From an uncultured Pseudomonadales bacterium (GTDB taxonomy: Bacteria; Pseudomonadota; Gammaproteobacteria; Pseudomonadales; Azotimanducaceae): a stretch of DNA of 64,000 bases. Positions 36,969 to 47,113 of the stretch are shown here, in pieces. Made by a program: the position numbers and the translations under genes. Each line of letters opens with the position of its first letter. Within the stretch, counting starts at the first letter, position 1. The DNA is taken from positions 1,853,617-1,917,616 of the forward strand of contig OX638346.1 of the NCBI GenBank assembly GCA_951813515.1, written 5' to 3'. The notes beneath the pieces were generated by a model. That model saw only the letters and a program-made list of their open reading frames with translations. It made no database searches and was not told where the DNA came from.

Positions 36969-38720
36969 ATGAGCCAACCACGTGCTCCGCAACCGGCACT
37001 AGTGCAGCGCCGGCCCCAGGTGCGCCTGGCGTCGTGCGCGGTAGCCACCCTGTTGTTGGCGGGCCAGGCGGCGGCGGGCGTGCTTGAAGTCATGCGCGAG
37101 GAACTCGAGCGCTCGCGGGAAGTTCTCTCCGAGCAACCGACGCCGGCCTACTACCTGAGCTACGAGATTACCGAAGACAAGACAGTCTCCGTGGGTGGCG
37201 CGTTCGGCAGCCTGACGCAGGGGTGGGAGAGCGTGCGACGGAGCCTCGACGTCGACCTCAGGGTGGGCAGCCCGGCGCTGGACAATACGCGCGAACTTTC
37301 GCAGCGCGTGGGCCGCGGGTCGCGCCGTTTCGGGCGCGCTGCGCCGATTCCGATAGAAGATGAAGAAGGGCTGCGCAGCGTGCTGTGGTATCGAACCGAC
37401 GCGAGGTACAAGGAAGCCATCGAGCGCTTCACCAAGGTTCAGGCCGATGTGCAGGTCAACGTCGAGACCGCGGAAGAGACCGGTGACTTCTCGCTGGAGA
37501 AAGCGGAGGTGGCGTCGGAAGATACCGTTGCGCTGCGTGCCGATCGCGCCGGGTGGGAGGACAAGGTGCGCCAATACACGGCGCCGTTCGCCGACTCTGG
37601 GCACATATTCTCGGCGAACGCCACGATCTGGGGCAACGTCGAGACCCGTTGGTATGTCAACAGCGAGGGTTCCGCGATCAAGACATCGACCGCCTACTAC
37701 CGCGTGTCGATCCAGGCGGTCACCCGGGCGGAAGACGGCATGGTATTGCCGCGTTCGGAGCAGTTTTTCTCCCTCACCCCGGAGGGACTTCCGGACGACG
37801 AAACGGTCATGGCTGCCGTGCACAAGATGGTCGGCGACTTGGAAGCGCTTCGGGCAGCGCCCCTTGTGGAGCCCTACGCGGGTCCCGCCATTCTCTCCGG
37901 CAAGGCGAGCGGCGTTTTCTTCCACGAGATCCTGGGCCACCGCCTGGAGGGGCATCGCCAGAAAGGTGCGACCGAAGGGCAGACATTCCGCAAGATGGTG
38001 GGCGAGGCCGTGCTGCCGGAGACGTTCTCGGTGGCCTTCGATCCGACGATCCGGCGGTTTGGCGCCACAGATCTGGTAGGCGCGTATCGCTACGACAACC
38101 AGGGCGTCAAGGCTCGGCGCGTGCCGGTCATCGTCGACGGCGTGCTCAAGAACTTTCTCATGGCGCGAATTCCCATCGAGGGTTTCCCCAGGTCCAACGG
38201 CCACGGGCGCAAGAACACCGGATTCGCGCCGGTGGCGCGGCAATCCAATCTGATCGTCGAGGCATCGGAAACGATGACGCGGGAGGAACTCAAGGCCCGA
38301 TTGCTGGCCATGGTCGAACGCGATGGCAAGGACTTCGGACTGTACCTGGACCGCATCCAGGGAGGTTTCACGATTACGCGCCGAGACCTGCCAAATGTCT
38401 TCACCGTGACACCGACGTTGGTCTACCGCATCAACCTGGACGGCAGTGAGGAACTGGTGAGGGGCGTGAACCTTATCGGTACGCCGCTCACCGCCTTTAG
38501 CCGGATCGAGGCGGCGGGCGACGACTTTCAGGTTTTCAACGGCACGTGCGGGGCGGAGTCCGGCGCGGTCCCGGTGGCCACCGTGTCGCCTTCGATACTC
38601 GTCTCGCAGATCGAAGTGCAGAAGGGGTCGACCACGCAGACGCGGCTGCCGATTCTGCCACCGCCTGGAGACGCCGTGAGCGACGCGCGCTCGTTGGCCT
38701 CGACGGGGGAGACGCGATGA
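36969..38720 (+). CDS. TldD-like metallopeptidase with signal peptide
   Basis: A 583-residue member of the TldD/PmbA (U62) family. The metal-binding motif FFHEILGHRLEGHR (His319, Glu320, His324) is intact, as in TldD. Unlike cytosolic TldD, it starts with a signal peptide (RLASCAVATLLLAGQAAAG), so the product should be periplasmic. ATG 36969 is preceded by AGGAGGTG, a near-perfect ribosome site, which decides the start. The stop overlaps the next gene's start (ATGA), giving a coupled pair. Confidence 0.88.
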   Translation: MSQPRAPQPALVQRRPQVRLASCAVATLLLAGQAAAGVLEVMREELERSREVLSEQPTPAYYLSYEITEDKTVSVGGAFGSLTQGWESVRRSLDVDLRVGSPALDNTRELSQRVGRGSRRFGRAAPIPIEDEEGLRSVLWYRTDARYKEAIERFTKVQADVQVNVETAEETGDFSLEKAEVASEDTVALRADRAGWEDKVRQYTAPFADSGHIFSANATIWGNVETRWYVNSEGSAIKTSTAYYRVSIQAVTRAEDGMVLPRSEQFFSLTPEGLPDDETVMAAVHKMVGDLEALRAAPLVEPYAGPAILSGKASGVFFHEILGHRLEGHRQKGATEGQTFRKMVGEAVLPETFSVAFDPTIRRFGATDLVGAYRYDNQGVKARRVPVIVDGVLKNFLMARIPIEGFPRSNGHGRKNTGFAPVARQSNLIVEASETMTREELKARLLAMVERDGKDFGLYLDRIQGGFTITRRDLPNVFTVTPTLVYRINLDGSEELVRGVNLIGTPLTAFSRIEAAGDDFQVFNGTCGAESGAVPVATVSPSILVSQIEVQKGSTTQTRLPILPPPGDAVSDARSLASTGETR

Positions 38721-40450
38721 ATCTCGCGATAGTCACGAGACCCATGCTGGCGGTCGTGGTCCTTGTTGCGGGCGTCGCACCCGTGGCTGCTCCGCTGGCC
38801 GAAGACAGTGTGCTGATGCGGGCGATGCGCGACGAGTTGGCACGTTCGATGGCGGAACTACAGTTGGAAGATGCGGAAAAGCCGTACTTTCTCGCCTATC
38901 GGGTGCAGGAAAGGACGTACGGAAACGCCACCGCGAGTCTCGGCGGTTTGCTGAGTGTGTCAGAGGGCGTCAACCGGCAACTGTTGGTCGAACTGCGGGT
39001 AGGCGACCATAGCTTTGACAATACGAACTTCATGGCGGCGGGGAGTGCTGCGAGAAGGCCCAATGTCGCCACCCTCTCCGTCGACGACGACTACGACACC
39101 TTGCGACGGCAGATCTGGTTGGCGACGGACATCGCGTACAAACGCGCCTTGGACCAGCTCGCGGGCAAGCGCGCGGCGCTACAGAACCAGACGCAAGTGA
39201 AGGATGTCCCGGACTTCAGCGAAATGCCGCCGCACCAGTACGACGGCAGAACGGATGGGCAACTCGATACGGCGCCGGCCCGAACGTTGGCGCGCGACAT
39301 CTCCACCGCCATGCGGGGGAGGGCGCATCTTTCTCGTTCCGAGGTTCGAGTCACGGCCTACCTGGAACGCACGTGGTTCGTTAACAGTGAAGGGTCCGAG
39401 TTCGTTCGCGAAACGCCGTATATAGAGTTGCACGCGCTCGCCGCAGCGCAAGCGGTCGACGGGACGGAGTTGGAGGACTTCGTCGCCCTCTGGGCCAAGC
39501 GCTGGGAAGACCTTCCGGCGCCGACGGTCCTGGCGGATCGTGTGCGCGCCATGACGAAGCGTCTCGAGCAACGGCGTGAAGCGGCCCACATCGAACGCTA
39601 CGCCGGCCCCGTGCTGTTCGAAGGCCAGGCGGCAGCGGAGCTCGTCTCCCAGGTGTTCGGCCCCCGCCTGGTCGCGTCTCGAATGCCGACGTTCGAGAAC
39701 CCGGCGATGCAACGGGTCTCGGCGCGGTACCGGAACCCGTTTCTGGACAAGATCGGAAGCCGGGTACTGCCCCGCTTTCTTTCCGTCGTTTCCGACCCGA
39801 CGATTGAAGCCCACGACGGCGTAACGTTGTGGGGTCGGCAGTCGGTCGACGACGACGGACTGCCGGCGCAGCGCACACTGCTGGTCGAACGCGGCATCCT
39901 GAAGACCTTGCTGTCCACGCGGGTGCCCCTCGCCGAGGTTCCGGTCAGCACCGCCAGCCGCTGGCGAGACGCCCCCCTGCCGGGCAGCTTGTTCGTCACT
40001 CCCGGGCGCGGTCTCGCCGACGAGGAACTCAGGGAGGAACTCTTCGCGTTGGCATCGGAGCGAGGTCTCGATCACGCCATCATCGTTCGCCGCATCGGCA
40101 GCCGGTCTGCCAGGTTGGACTGGCGCTCCGGCGGATTTGGCGGAGACGGCCGGTCGTCCAGCGTGGAACCACTGATCGGCGCCTACAAGGCCTTCCCCGA
40201 CGGGCGCGAGGAACTGATTCCGATCGCGGGCTTGTCGAACCTGTCGGAGTCCGACTTCAGGGACATCGTCAATGTCTCCGAAGCGACGTCCCGACACGAC
40301 ACGGGATTCTCACCGTCGATTGACGGCGGGGCGACCTGGCCGGTCTCGGTGATCGCACCGGCGCTTCTTTTCGAGGACGTAAGCGTCCGGCGACCGATGG
40401 CGAACATACCGACACCGCCCCTGACGCCGCATCCGTTGTCTGAGGGTTGA
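38717..40450 (+). CDS. PmbA-like partner (TldD/PmbA family) with signal peptide, catalytic motif lost
   Basis: A 577-residue paralogue of the preceding protein: matching regions include AMRDELARSMAELQLE, AYRVQERTYGNA and WFVNSEGSEFVRETPY. At the site of the HExxxH motif it has LVSQVFGPRLVASR, so the metal ligands are gone, as in PmbA/TldE. An N-terminal signal peptide (MLAVVVLVAGVAPVAAPLAE) predicts export with its partner. By analogy with TldD-TldE the two probably form a heterodimeric peptidase, but in the periplasm; the substrate is unknown. Confidence 0.85.
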   Translation: MNLAIVTRPMLAVVVLVAGVAPVAAPLAEDSVLMRAMRDELARSMAELQLEDAEKPYFLAYRVQERTYGNATASLGGLLSVSEGVNRQLLVELRVGDHSFDNTNFMAAGSAARRPNVATLSVDDDYDTLRRQIWLATDIAYKRALDQLAGKRAALQNQTQVKDVPDFSEMPPHQYDGRTDGQLDTAPARTLARDISTAMRGRAHLSRSEVRVTAYLERTWFVNSEGSEFVRETPYIELHALAAAQAVDGTELEDFVALWAKRWEDLPAPTVLADRVRAMTKRLEQRREAAHIERYAGPVLFEGQAAAELVSQVFGPRLVASRMPTFENPAMQRVSARYRNPFLDKIGSRVLPRFLSVVSDPTIEAHDGVTLWGRQSVDDDGLPAQRTLLVERGILKTLLSTRVPLAEVPVSTASRWRDAPLPGSLFVTPGRGLADEELREELFALASERGLDHAIIVRRIGSRSARLDWRSGGFGGDGRSSSVEPLIGAYKAFPDGREELIPIAGLSNLSESDFRDIVNVSEATSRHDTGFSPSIDGGATWPVSVIAPALLFEDVSVRRPMANIPTPPLTPHPLSEG

Positions 40451-40489
40451 CCGGGGTAAGGAACTCAAGGAACTGAAGCTATCGGGCGT

Positions 40490-40574
40490 TGGTGCCCAGG
40501 GTGGGATTCGAACCCACACGCCCGAGGGCACAGGATTCTAAGTCCTGCTTGTCTACCAGTTTCAACACCTGGGC
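40490..40574 (-). tRNA. tRNA-Leu, anticodon UAG
   Basis: The minus strand reads GCCCAGG...CCTGGGCACCA over 85 bases with an encoded CCA. Anticodon stem/loop CAGGA-CTTAGAA-TCCTG gives anticodon TAG, reading CUA/CUN leucine codons. The long variable arm (TGCCCTCGGGCGT) is the class II form expected for leucine, and the T-arm is GTGGG-TTCGAAT-CCCAC. Its first base overlaps the last base of the upstream dehydrogenase stop codon, so it is likely processed from that transcript. Confidence 0.97.
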
Positions 40575-41623
40575 TAACTTGGATTGAGGTGCACCTTGAT
40601 CGATTGCGTGGACTTGTCAAGCGCTGTTTCGAATGCCGTTTGCACGTCGTCGAGACTAAAGCGATGCGTGACCAGCGAGCGCGCCGCTTCCACGTTGTCG
40701 GCGATGACTTCGAGCGCCACCTGGTAGTCGGATCGGCCGTCACGCGCCGAGTAGACCATTGAGCCGATGATCTCGACCTCCGGGCCCGACAAGTAGCGTC
40801 CGTCGATGGTGAGGGTAGGAACGGTGAATACGCCGAGCACCAGTACGCGGCCCTTCGGGCGCACCGCTCGCTGTGCCTGGATCAGCGCGTCGCCCTGACC
40901 GCCCACCGTTTCCACTGCGACGTCGATCGCCCGTAGCGAGATCAGTTCTTGCAGCCGCGCCTTGCCGGCATCGCTTTCGTCTATGACCTCATTGGCGCCG
41001 CACTTGAGGGCGGCCTCGCGCTGGTGCGGATGGCGGGCCAGGATAAGGACCCGCGCGCCCCGCGCACGGGCGGCGAGAATCGCCGTGAGTCCAATCGTGC
41101 CGGCGCCCACGATCAGGACAGTTTCGGCTCCCTTGAGGCGGACTCTTTCGAAGCCATGCACGGAACATGCGAGCGGCTCGGCCAGGGCGCCGACCTCGGT
41201 GTCGACGCCGGTGGGAACCCGGTACACGGTGTTCGCCGGCACATTGACGAACTCGCTCATGCCGCCGTCGGTTCCCGCGCCTATCAAGCCACGGTCGGCG
41301 CATATGTTGTAGTCGCCCGACAGGCAGAAGCGGCAGATGCCGCATCTCGTCAGCGGTTCGATGCCGACGACATCGCCCTCCTTGACATGCTTGACATCGC
41401 CGGGGAGCGCACTGACCGTGCCGGAAATTTCGTGTCCCGGGATCCTGCCAACGCGTGGATCGAAGTCGCCCCGGAACGAGTGCAAGTCGGAGCCGCAGAT
41501 GCCCGCGCTGCCAACGGCAATCTGCACCTCCTGGGTCTTCGGTGCGACGCGTTCGCTGGCGCCGACCTCGAGTCTCCCGACGTCTGCCGCCCAGCGGGCC
41601 GATTTGAAGGTGCCTTGTTGCAT
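40574..41623 (-). CDS. zinc-dependent medium-chain alcohol/polyol dehydrogenase
   Basis: A 349-residue MDR enzyme of the threonine/sorbitol dehydrogenase type. Catalytic zinc ligands lie in GICGSDLH and PGHEISG; structural zinc cysteines in CGICRFCLSGDYNIC; the Rossmann motif is VLIVGAGTIGLTA. The product likely oxidises a secondary alcohol with NAD(P); substrate unknown. The TAG stop shares one base with tRNA-Leu downstream. Confidence 0.9.
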   Translation of the reverse strand: MQQGTFKSARWAADVGRLEVGASERVAPKTQEVQIAVGSAGICGSDLHSFRGDFDPRVGRIPGHEISGTVSALPGDVKHVKEGDVVGIEPLTRCGICRFCLSGDYNICADRGLIGAGTDGGMSEFVNVPANTVYRVPTGVDTEVGALAEPLACSVHGFERVRLKGAETVLIVGAGTIGLTAILAARARGARVLILARHPHQREAALKCGANEVIDESDAGKARLQELISLRAIDVAVETVGGQGDALIQAQRAVRPKGRVLVLGVFTVPTLTIDGRYLSGPEVEIIGSMVYSARDGRSDYQVALEVIADNVEAARSLVTHRFSLDDVQTAFETALDKSTQSIKVHLNPS

Positions 41624-41755
41624 GTCGGGTCACTCCGTCCGCAGCACGGTGCGGGAATTGGTTTTGCCCTCGAAAGTACCACAGGGCGCGGCGGCGCCCA
41701 AAGATGCCGGAAGTGTGCAGCATCTCACCGATTGTCGGTTAGATGCCGCGTGGAC

Positions 41756-42226
41756 TCAGTCGGACAACAGCGCGACTTCCGCTTCCAGTTCCACGGGGAC
41801 GCCGAACGGCAGTTCTGCAACGCCGATGGCGGAGCGTGAATGCCGCCCTCTCTCGCCGAAGATTTCCAGCAGAAGATCGGAGAAACCGTTTATGACCCCC
41901 GGCAATGCGTTGAATCCCGGGGCGGCGTTAACCATGCCGAAAGCCTTGGTCCACTCGATACGATTGAGATCAATGCCGGCGGCCTCGAGGCTCGAAATCA
42001 TGACGAGGGCGACCTGGCGTGCGGATTGATAGGCATCGTCGGGACTCACCTCGGCGCCGACCTTGCCTAGCGGACCGAAAAGTTCACCGTCGGTGCCGAA
42101 CGGCAGATGTCCTGCGATGATGGCTCGGTTCCCGATGATGCGCACCGTCTCGAATCGCTGTCCCTGGATCCGCATCGGAGGCGGAAGTTCGAGGCCCAGT
42201 TCCGCCAGGCGCTCCTTGATAGCCAA
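41756..42226 (-). CDS. RidA family protein (YjgF/YER057c/UK114)
   Basis: About 156 residues. RidA homologues deaminate reactive enamine/imine intermediates or have diverged roles. Motifs are LPFGTDGELFGPLGKV, DDAYQSARQVALVMISSLEAAG, KAFGMVNAAPGF, and RSAIGVAELPFGVPVELEAEV; the key arginine is Arg in HSRSAIGV. I chose TTG 42226 (AIKERLAELGLELP), with GGAG eight bases upstream. It gives the usual N terminus, better than ATG 42292. Confidence 0.85.
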   Translation of the reverse strand: MAIKERLAELGLELPPPMRIQGQRFETVRIIGNRAIIAGHLPFGTDGELFGPLGKVGAEVSPDDAYQSARQVALVMISSLEAAGIDLNRIEWTKAFGMVNAAPGFNALPGVINGFSDLLLEIFGERGRHSRSAIGVAELPFGVPVELEAEVALLSD

Positions 42227-42301
42227 TGGTTCTACTCCGTAGCCGGGGTGTGGCGCCAGCATAGACAGCGGCGGATCGATGTCCAGTGGCATATGGGGTC
42301 T

Positions 42302-45300
42302 CTAACCGAGAGCCGCGCGCGCGTTGCGGAACAGGCGTAGCCAGGGACCGTCCTCGCCCCAGTCTTCCGGGTGCCAGGAATTCTGCACGGTACGGAACAC
42401 GCGTTCGGGGTGGGGCATCATGATCAGCGCGCGGCCGTCGGCCGAAATCGTGCCTGCCAGGGCGTTTCGCGACCCGTTGGGATTCAGGGGATAGGTCTCC
42501 GTCGCCTCACCCAGGCCGTCGACGTACTGCAGGACCGCCGCTGGCGCCGGGTCCCGGAACTCGGCACGTCCCTCGCCGTGGGCGACCGCGATCGGCACGG
42601 TACTGCCTGCCATGCCGTCGAGCCACGGAGAGACATTTGGGTTGATGCGAACCATGACGGACCGACCCTCGAACTGTTCCGAACGGTTGCGCTCGAAGCG
42701 TGGCCACCTGTCGGCGCCGGGGATCAAGGCGTTGAGCCGGGACAGCATCTGGCAGCCGTTGCACACGCCGAGCGTGAGGGTGTCGCGTGCAAAGAAAGCC
42801 TGGAACGTGTCCCGTGCCTGCGGGTGGAACAGGATCGACTTGGCCCAGCCGCCGCCTGCCCCCAGCACGTCGCCGTACGAGAATCCGCCGCAGGCGGCGA
42901 GGGCGGCGAAGTCCGCGAGCGAAACTTCTCCGGAGAACAGGTCGGACGTATGTACGTCCACCGCATCGAAGCCAGCCCGGTGGAACGCGGCTGCCATTTC
43001 TATCTGGCCGTTCACCCCCTGCTCACGCAGTATGGCGACGCGTGGCCGCGCACCCGTTGTGACATAGGGGGCTGCCACATCGTCGGCAGGATCGAACCCC
43101 AGCTTCGGGACCATCCGGGTTCGAGAGGCCTCGACGCCTTCGAGTTCCTGATCCGCGCATGCTGCGTCGTCGCGAATGCGCTGCATGCGGTGGCTGGTCT
43201 CGCTCCAGAGGCGTTCCAGTTCCGCGCGGGTGCTTTCGTACGCACCCACGGTGATTCTGTCGTCCGAGCGGGGGGTCGCCACTTGGCGCGCGACCAACCC
43301 GGCGGCGCGCGCATCACGCAACAGCGTCGGAAGTTCGCTCGCGCCGATCTCGACGACAACACCCGGTTCCTCCGTAAACAACGCGGGCAGATCCGCTTCC
43401 TCGATATCGAGTCCGACGCGCGCGGCGAACGCCATCTCGAGCAGCGTGACGATAAGCCCGCCATCGGAACGGTCGTGGTAGGCGCTGAAGCGTCCCGCGC
43501 CGTTTCCTGAGAGTACGAATTCAAGCAATGCTTTGAACGCTTGCGGATCGTCGATGTCGGGGACTTCGTCGCCGAGTTGCTCGTAGCACTGCGCGAATGC
43601 GGAGGCCCCCAGGCGATTGCGCTCGCCGGGCAGTTCGATGAGCACCAGCACTGTGTCCCCAGCATTGAGCAGGGGCGTCAGGGTGCGGCGCGCGTCCGTC
43701 ACCGGCGCAAAGGCGCTGATGTTGAGGGACACGGGCGAAACCACCACGCGATCCGCATCGCCGTCCTGCCAGCGGGTGCTCATGGAAAGGCTGTCCTTGC
43801 CGACCGGAATCGCGATACCGAGCGCCGGACAGAGATCCATCCCGATGGCGGCCACGGCGTCGTACAGCGCCTGGTCTTCGTCCTCGAAACCGGCGGCGGC
43901 CATCCAGTTGGCTGAAAGCACCACGCGGGATAGCCCGTCAATCGGCGCCGCGACCAGGTTCTGGAGCGCTTCGGCCACTGCCATGCGCGCCGCTGCCGCC
44001 GGGTCGACCACTGCGGCCGGCGAACGTTCGCCCATGGCCATGGCCTCGCCGGTCAGACCGTCGTAGTCCGCAAGGGTCACTGCGACATCGGCAACGGGAA
44101 CCTGGTATGGCCCGACCATCTGATCGCGGGCGACAAGGCCGGTGATGCTGCGGTCGCCGATGGTGATGAGGAACTTCTTCGAGGCGACTGCGGGGAAACG
44201 CAGTACGCGGGTCAGGGCATCCTCGAGGGTAGGCTCGTTTTCTCCATCCAGTGTCGTCGGTGTGGCGGGCCGGGCCCTGCGGACGAATGATCGGCGCATC
44301 TTCGGCGGCTTGCCGAAAAGCGTGGCGAGCGGCAGATCTATCGGGGATTCGTCGGCGAGCCGGTCGGTCACCTGGATGTGCCGGTCGAAGAGCGCTTCGC
44401 CGACGACAGCATAGGGGCAGCGTTCGCGAGCGCAGATCTGCGCGAACCGCGAGAGGTCCTCGGGCGCCACGGCCATGACATAGCGTTCCTGCGCTTCATT
44501 GCACCAGATTTCCATGGGCGACATGCCCGCGTCGGCGTTCGGCACGTCGCGCAACTCGAAACGTGCGCCGCGCGCGGCGTCGGCCGCCAACTCGGGCAAC
44601 GCGTTGGACAGTCCGCCCGCGCCGACGTCGTGGATGAGGCGCATCGGGTTGACGTCGCCGAGCGCGCAGCAGCGGTCGATGACCTCCTGGCAACGCCGTT
44701 GCATCTCCGCGTTGTCGCGCTGCACCGAGGCGAAGTCGAGTTGGGTGTCGCTTTCGCCCGAACCCATGCTCGAAGCGGCCCCGCCGCCGAGTCCGATCAG
44801 CATGGCGGGACCGCCCAAAACGATCAGTTTCGTGCCTTCCGGGATATCGGCCGCGTCGACGTGTCCGTCGCGAATGGCGCCCACGCCGCCTGCGATCATG
44901 ATGGGTTTGTGGTAGCCCCAGTACCACTCGGCCTGCTGCGCGTGGGGAAACTCGAAGGTGCGGAAATAGCCACCGAGTGCGGGCCGGCCGTACTCGTTAT
45001 TGAATCCCGCCGCGCCGATGGGGCCTTCCAGCATGATGTCGAGGGCGCTCGCGATCCGGTCGGGCTTGCCGATTGGCAGTTCCCAGGGCTGCGGATCGCC
45101 GGGGATGTTGAGGTGCGACGTGGTGTAGCCGACCAAGCCTGCTTTCGGCTTGGAGCCCCGGCCGACGGCGCCCTCGTCGCGAATTTCGCCGCCGGAGCCC
45201 GTGGCCGCGCCCGGATAAGGCGCGATGGCGGTCGGATGGTTGTGAGTCTCCACTTTCATGAGGATGTGCGCCGGTTCGCGCTGCGCCCGGTACACCTGGT

Positions 45301-46117
45301 CTTCGGGGTCGGGAAAGAAGCGGTTTGCGAACGGGCCTTCGATCACCGCGGCATTGTCGGAGTAGGCGGAGAGAACACCCGCGCCATTGATGCGGCGGTA
45401 GGTGTTTCGGATCATCTCGAACAGCGATGCGGGTGCGTCGATGCCATCGATCTCCCAATCCGCGTTGAAGATCTTGTGCCGGCAATGCTCCGAGTTCGCC
45501 TGGGCGAACATCATCAGTTCCGCGTCGGTCGGGTCGCGGTCGATATCTGCGTACTGCGCGATGAGATAGTCGATCTCGTCCTCTGAGAGGGCGAGACCGA
45601 GCCGAATGTTCGCTGCGCCGATGTCGCTGCGCGGGAACGTCACGAGTCGCCGCGGCTCGCTACGGGAAAAGACGCCCTCGTGCGCGCGGCGATCAAACCG
45701 GACCACCTCCGTCATGCGATCATGCAGCAGTGCGGCCAGGTCACGATTGTCGCTGCCGGCGAGGTGCCATCGAATGCCGCGCTCCACCCTCGATACCTTG
45801 TCGAGACCGCACCGCTTGAGGACATCCGTCGCCTTGCTGGACCAGGGCGAAATCGTCCCGGGGCGCGGTGTCACGGTGCAGAAGTAGGTGCTTCCAACGT
45901 GGGACGCCGGTACGCGCCGGCCGTCGGTCAGGAGTTCGCGGACGGTCTCTTCCTCTTCGCCGGTGAGCGGCGAGGCGAGATCCACGAAGTGTACGAATTC
46001 CGCGGCAGCAGCCTCGACGCCGGGATCCGCCGTGCGCAGTGCATCGAGGTGTTTGCGCAGCCGTGCCGGGGTAAACGCTGGGGCGCCGGCGATGGTGCGG
46101 ACGATCGAAGCGCTCAC
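42302..46117 (-). CDS. purL: phosphoribosylformylglycinamidine synthase
   Basis: The large single-chain FGAM synthase of purine synthesis, 1271 residues. It has an N-terminal PurS-like domain, two AIR-synthase halves ([42 protein letters not shown]) and a C-terminal glutaminase with cysteine in GVCNGCQML and a catalytic [11 protein letters not shown] 46117 overlaps the tadA stop by four bases (GTGA) and gives the family N terminus [16 protein letters not shown]. An open frame running 101 codons further is tadA read in another frame. Confidence 0.96.
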   Translation of the reverse strand: MSASIVRTIAGAPAFTPARLRKHLDALRTADPGVEAAAAEFVHFVDLASPLTGEEEETVRELLTDGRRVPASHVGSTYFCTVTPRPGTISPWSSKATDVLKRCGLDKVSRVERGIRWHLAGSDNRDLAALLHDRMTEVVRFDRRAHEGVFSRSEPRRLVTFPRSDIGAANIRLGLALSEDEIDYLIAQYADIDRDPTDAELMMFAQANSEHCRHKIFNADWEIDGIDAPASLFEMIRNTYRRINGAGVLSAYSDNAAVIEGPFANRFFPDPEDQVYRAQREPAHILMKVETHNHPTAIAPYPGAATGSGGEIRDEGAVGRGSKPKAGLVGYTTSHLNIPGDPQPWELPIGKPDRIASALDIMLEGPIGAAGFNNEYGRPALGGYFRTFEFPHAQQAEWYWGYHKPIMIAGGVGAIRDGHVDAADIPEGTKLIVLGGPAMLIGLGGGAASSMGSGESDTQLDFASVQRDNAEMQRRCQEVIDRCCALGDVNPMRLIHDVGAGGLSNALPELAADAARGARFELRDVPNADAGMSPMEIWCNEAQERYVMAVAPEDLSRFAQICARERCPYAVVGEALFDRHIQVTDRLADESPIDLPLATLFGKPPKMRRSFVRRARPATPTTLDGENEPTLEDALTRVLRFPAVASKKFLITIGDRSITGLVARDQMVGPYQVPVADVAVTLADYDGLTGEAMAMGERSPAAVVDPAAAARMAVAEALQNLVAAPIDGLSRVVLSANWMAAAGFEDEDQALYDAVAAIGMDLCPALGIAIPVGKDSLSMSTRWQDGDADRVVVSPVSLNISAFAPVTDARRTLTPLLNAGDTVLVLIELPGERNRLGASAFAQCYEQLGDEVPDIDDPQAFKALLEFVLSGNGAGRFSAYHDRSDGGLIVTLLEMAFAARVGLDIEEADLPALFTEEPGVVVEIGASELPTLLRDARAAGLVARQVATPRSDDRITVGAYESTRAELERLWSETSHRMQRIRDDAACADQELEGVEASRTRMVPKLGFDPADDVAAPYVTTGARPRVAILREQGVNGQIEMAAAFHRAGFDAVDVHTSDLFSGEVSLADFAALAACGGFSYGDVLGAGGGWAKSILFHPQARDTFQAFFARDTLTLGVCNGCQMLSRLNALIPGADRWPRFERNRSEQFEGRSVMVRINPNVSPWLDGMAGSTVPIAVAHGEGRAEFRDPAPAAVLQYVDGLGEATETYPLNPNGSRNALAGTISADGRALIMMPHPERVFRTVQNSWHPEDWGEDGPWLRLFRNARAALG

Positions 46118-46566
46118 GCGTGTTTCCTTTTCTCCTCGAAGAACCCTGCGAGCAGTTGGCCGCACTCCGCGGCCAGCACGCCACTCGTCACCGTGATGCG
46201 CCAGTTGAATGCGGCCGAATCGAGCAATGCGGAAGCGCCGGCCTTGGGTTCGGCGGCGCCGAACACGAGGCGCTCGACGCGGGCGTGCACCATGGCACCA
46301 ACGCACATCGTGCAGGGTTCGATCGTGACGTATAGCGTGGCGCCTGGCAGACGGTAGTTGCTGGCGGCCTTGCAGGCCGCGCGCAGCGCCGCGATCTCGG
46401 CGTGGGATGTGGGATCGCATTCCGTGATGGGCGCGTTGTGGCCAGCGCCCATCAGCGTGTTGTCGGCGGCTACAACGACGGCGCCCACCGGCACTTCGCC
46501 GCGACTGCGCGCGCGCTCGGCCTCATCCAGCGCGCGACGCATCCAGAACTGATCGCCTGCTTCCAC
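46114..46566 (-). CDS. tadA: tRNA adenosine(34) deaminase
   Basis: TadA converts A34 to inosine in tRNA-Arg(ACG). The 150 residues carry the zinc/proton-shuttle motif TSHAEIAAL and the second zinc motif PCTMCVGAM, with [10 protein letters not shown] beyond. The N terminus [20 protein letters not shown] is standard. It lies seven bases from the P-loop kinase stop and overlaps the purL start. Confidence 0.95.
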   Translation of the reverse strand: MEAGDQFWMRRALDEAERARSRGEVPVGAVVVAADNTLMGAGHNAPITECDPTSHAEIAALRAACKAASNYRLPGATLYVTIEPCTMCVGAMVHARVERLVFGAAEPKAGASALLDSAAFNWRITVTSGVLAAECGQLLAGFFEEKRKHA

Positions 46567-46573
46567 GCAACAG

Positions 46574-47113
46574 CTACCCTGACTGCAAATCCATCAACCC
46601 GCGCGTGATGAGATCTTCTGTTTCCCTCCTGGAACGCAACCTGATGAATCTGATGTGTGAGTTCTCAGGCTGTTCAAAAGCCCTTGCGTATCTTCTCCGG
46701 AGCCTGTGGAACGATGAAATCGTCCACAGAACCATGGAGTCGCGGGTAAAGAAGTGTTTCCAGAGGCTCTCTCGATTGCCTGCCCATAGTTCTTCCCGTT
46801 TCAGACCTCTGACCAGGCATCTGCGCATGATTCGGTAGACCACGATGTGAAACGGCAAATCCAGATATATGACTGTTTGAACGCGTTTCCACTTGATCGG
46901 TCGGGTTCTGTCGTAGTTGCCGTCCAGCACCCAGTGGTCTGAAGACACGGCCTCCTCCAACCTTGGGAGGAACTCCTCGTCAGTCGATTCGGTCCAGTTG
47001 GGCTTCCAGAACAACGCATCCATTTCGACGTAGGGAACGTCCAGCTTGTCGGCTATTCTCCTGGCGAAAGTGGTTTTACCGCTTCCGCTGGTTCCCACCA
47101 CGTTGATTCTCAT
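46574..47113 (-). CDS. P-loop kinase/ATPase of the adenylate-kinase-like topology
   Basis: A 179-residue protein with Walker [10 protein letters not shown] at residues 6-14. The following [16 protein letters not shown] and [10 protein letters not shown] are typical of the 'topology modulation'/FlaR-like small kinases whose substrate is not defined. ATG 47113 overlaps the guaA stop (ATGA), preferred over GTG 47119. The DNA is less GC-rich than its neighbours, which hints at recent acquisition of this single gene. Confidence 0.85.
   Translation of the reverse strand: MRINVVGTSGSGKTTFARRIADKLDVPYVEMDALFWKPNWTESTDEEFLPRLEEAVSSDHWVLDGNYDRTRPIKWKRVQTVIYLDLPFHIVVYRIMRRCLVRGLKREELWAGNRESLWKHFFTRDSMVLWTISSFHRLRRRYARAFEQPENSHIRFIRLRSRRETEDLITRGLMDLQSG

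Noticed and set aside
44378..45586. 402-codon plus-strand frame inside purL
   Set aside because: Antisense to conserved PurL motifs; arginine/valine-rich shadow.
46118..46420. N-terminal extension of purL by 101 codons
   Set aside because: It is tadA read in another frame; GTG 46117 gives the normal PurL start and a stop-start overlap.
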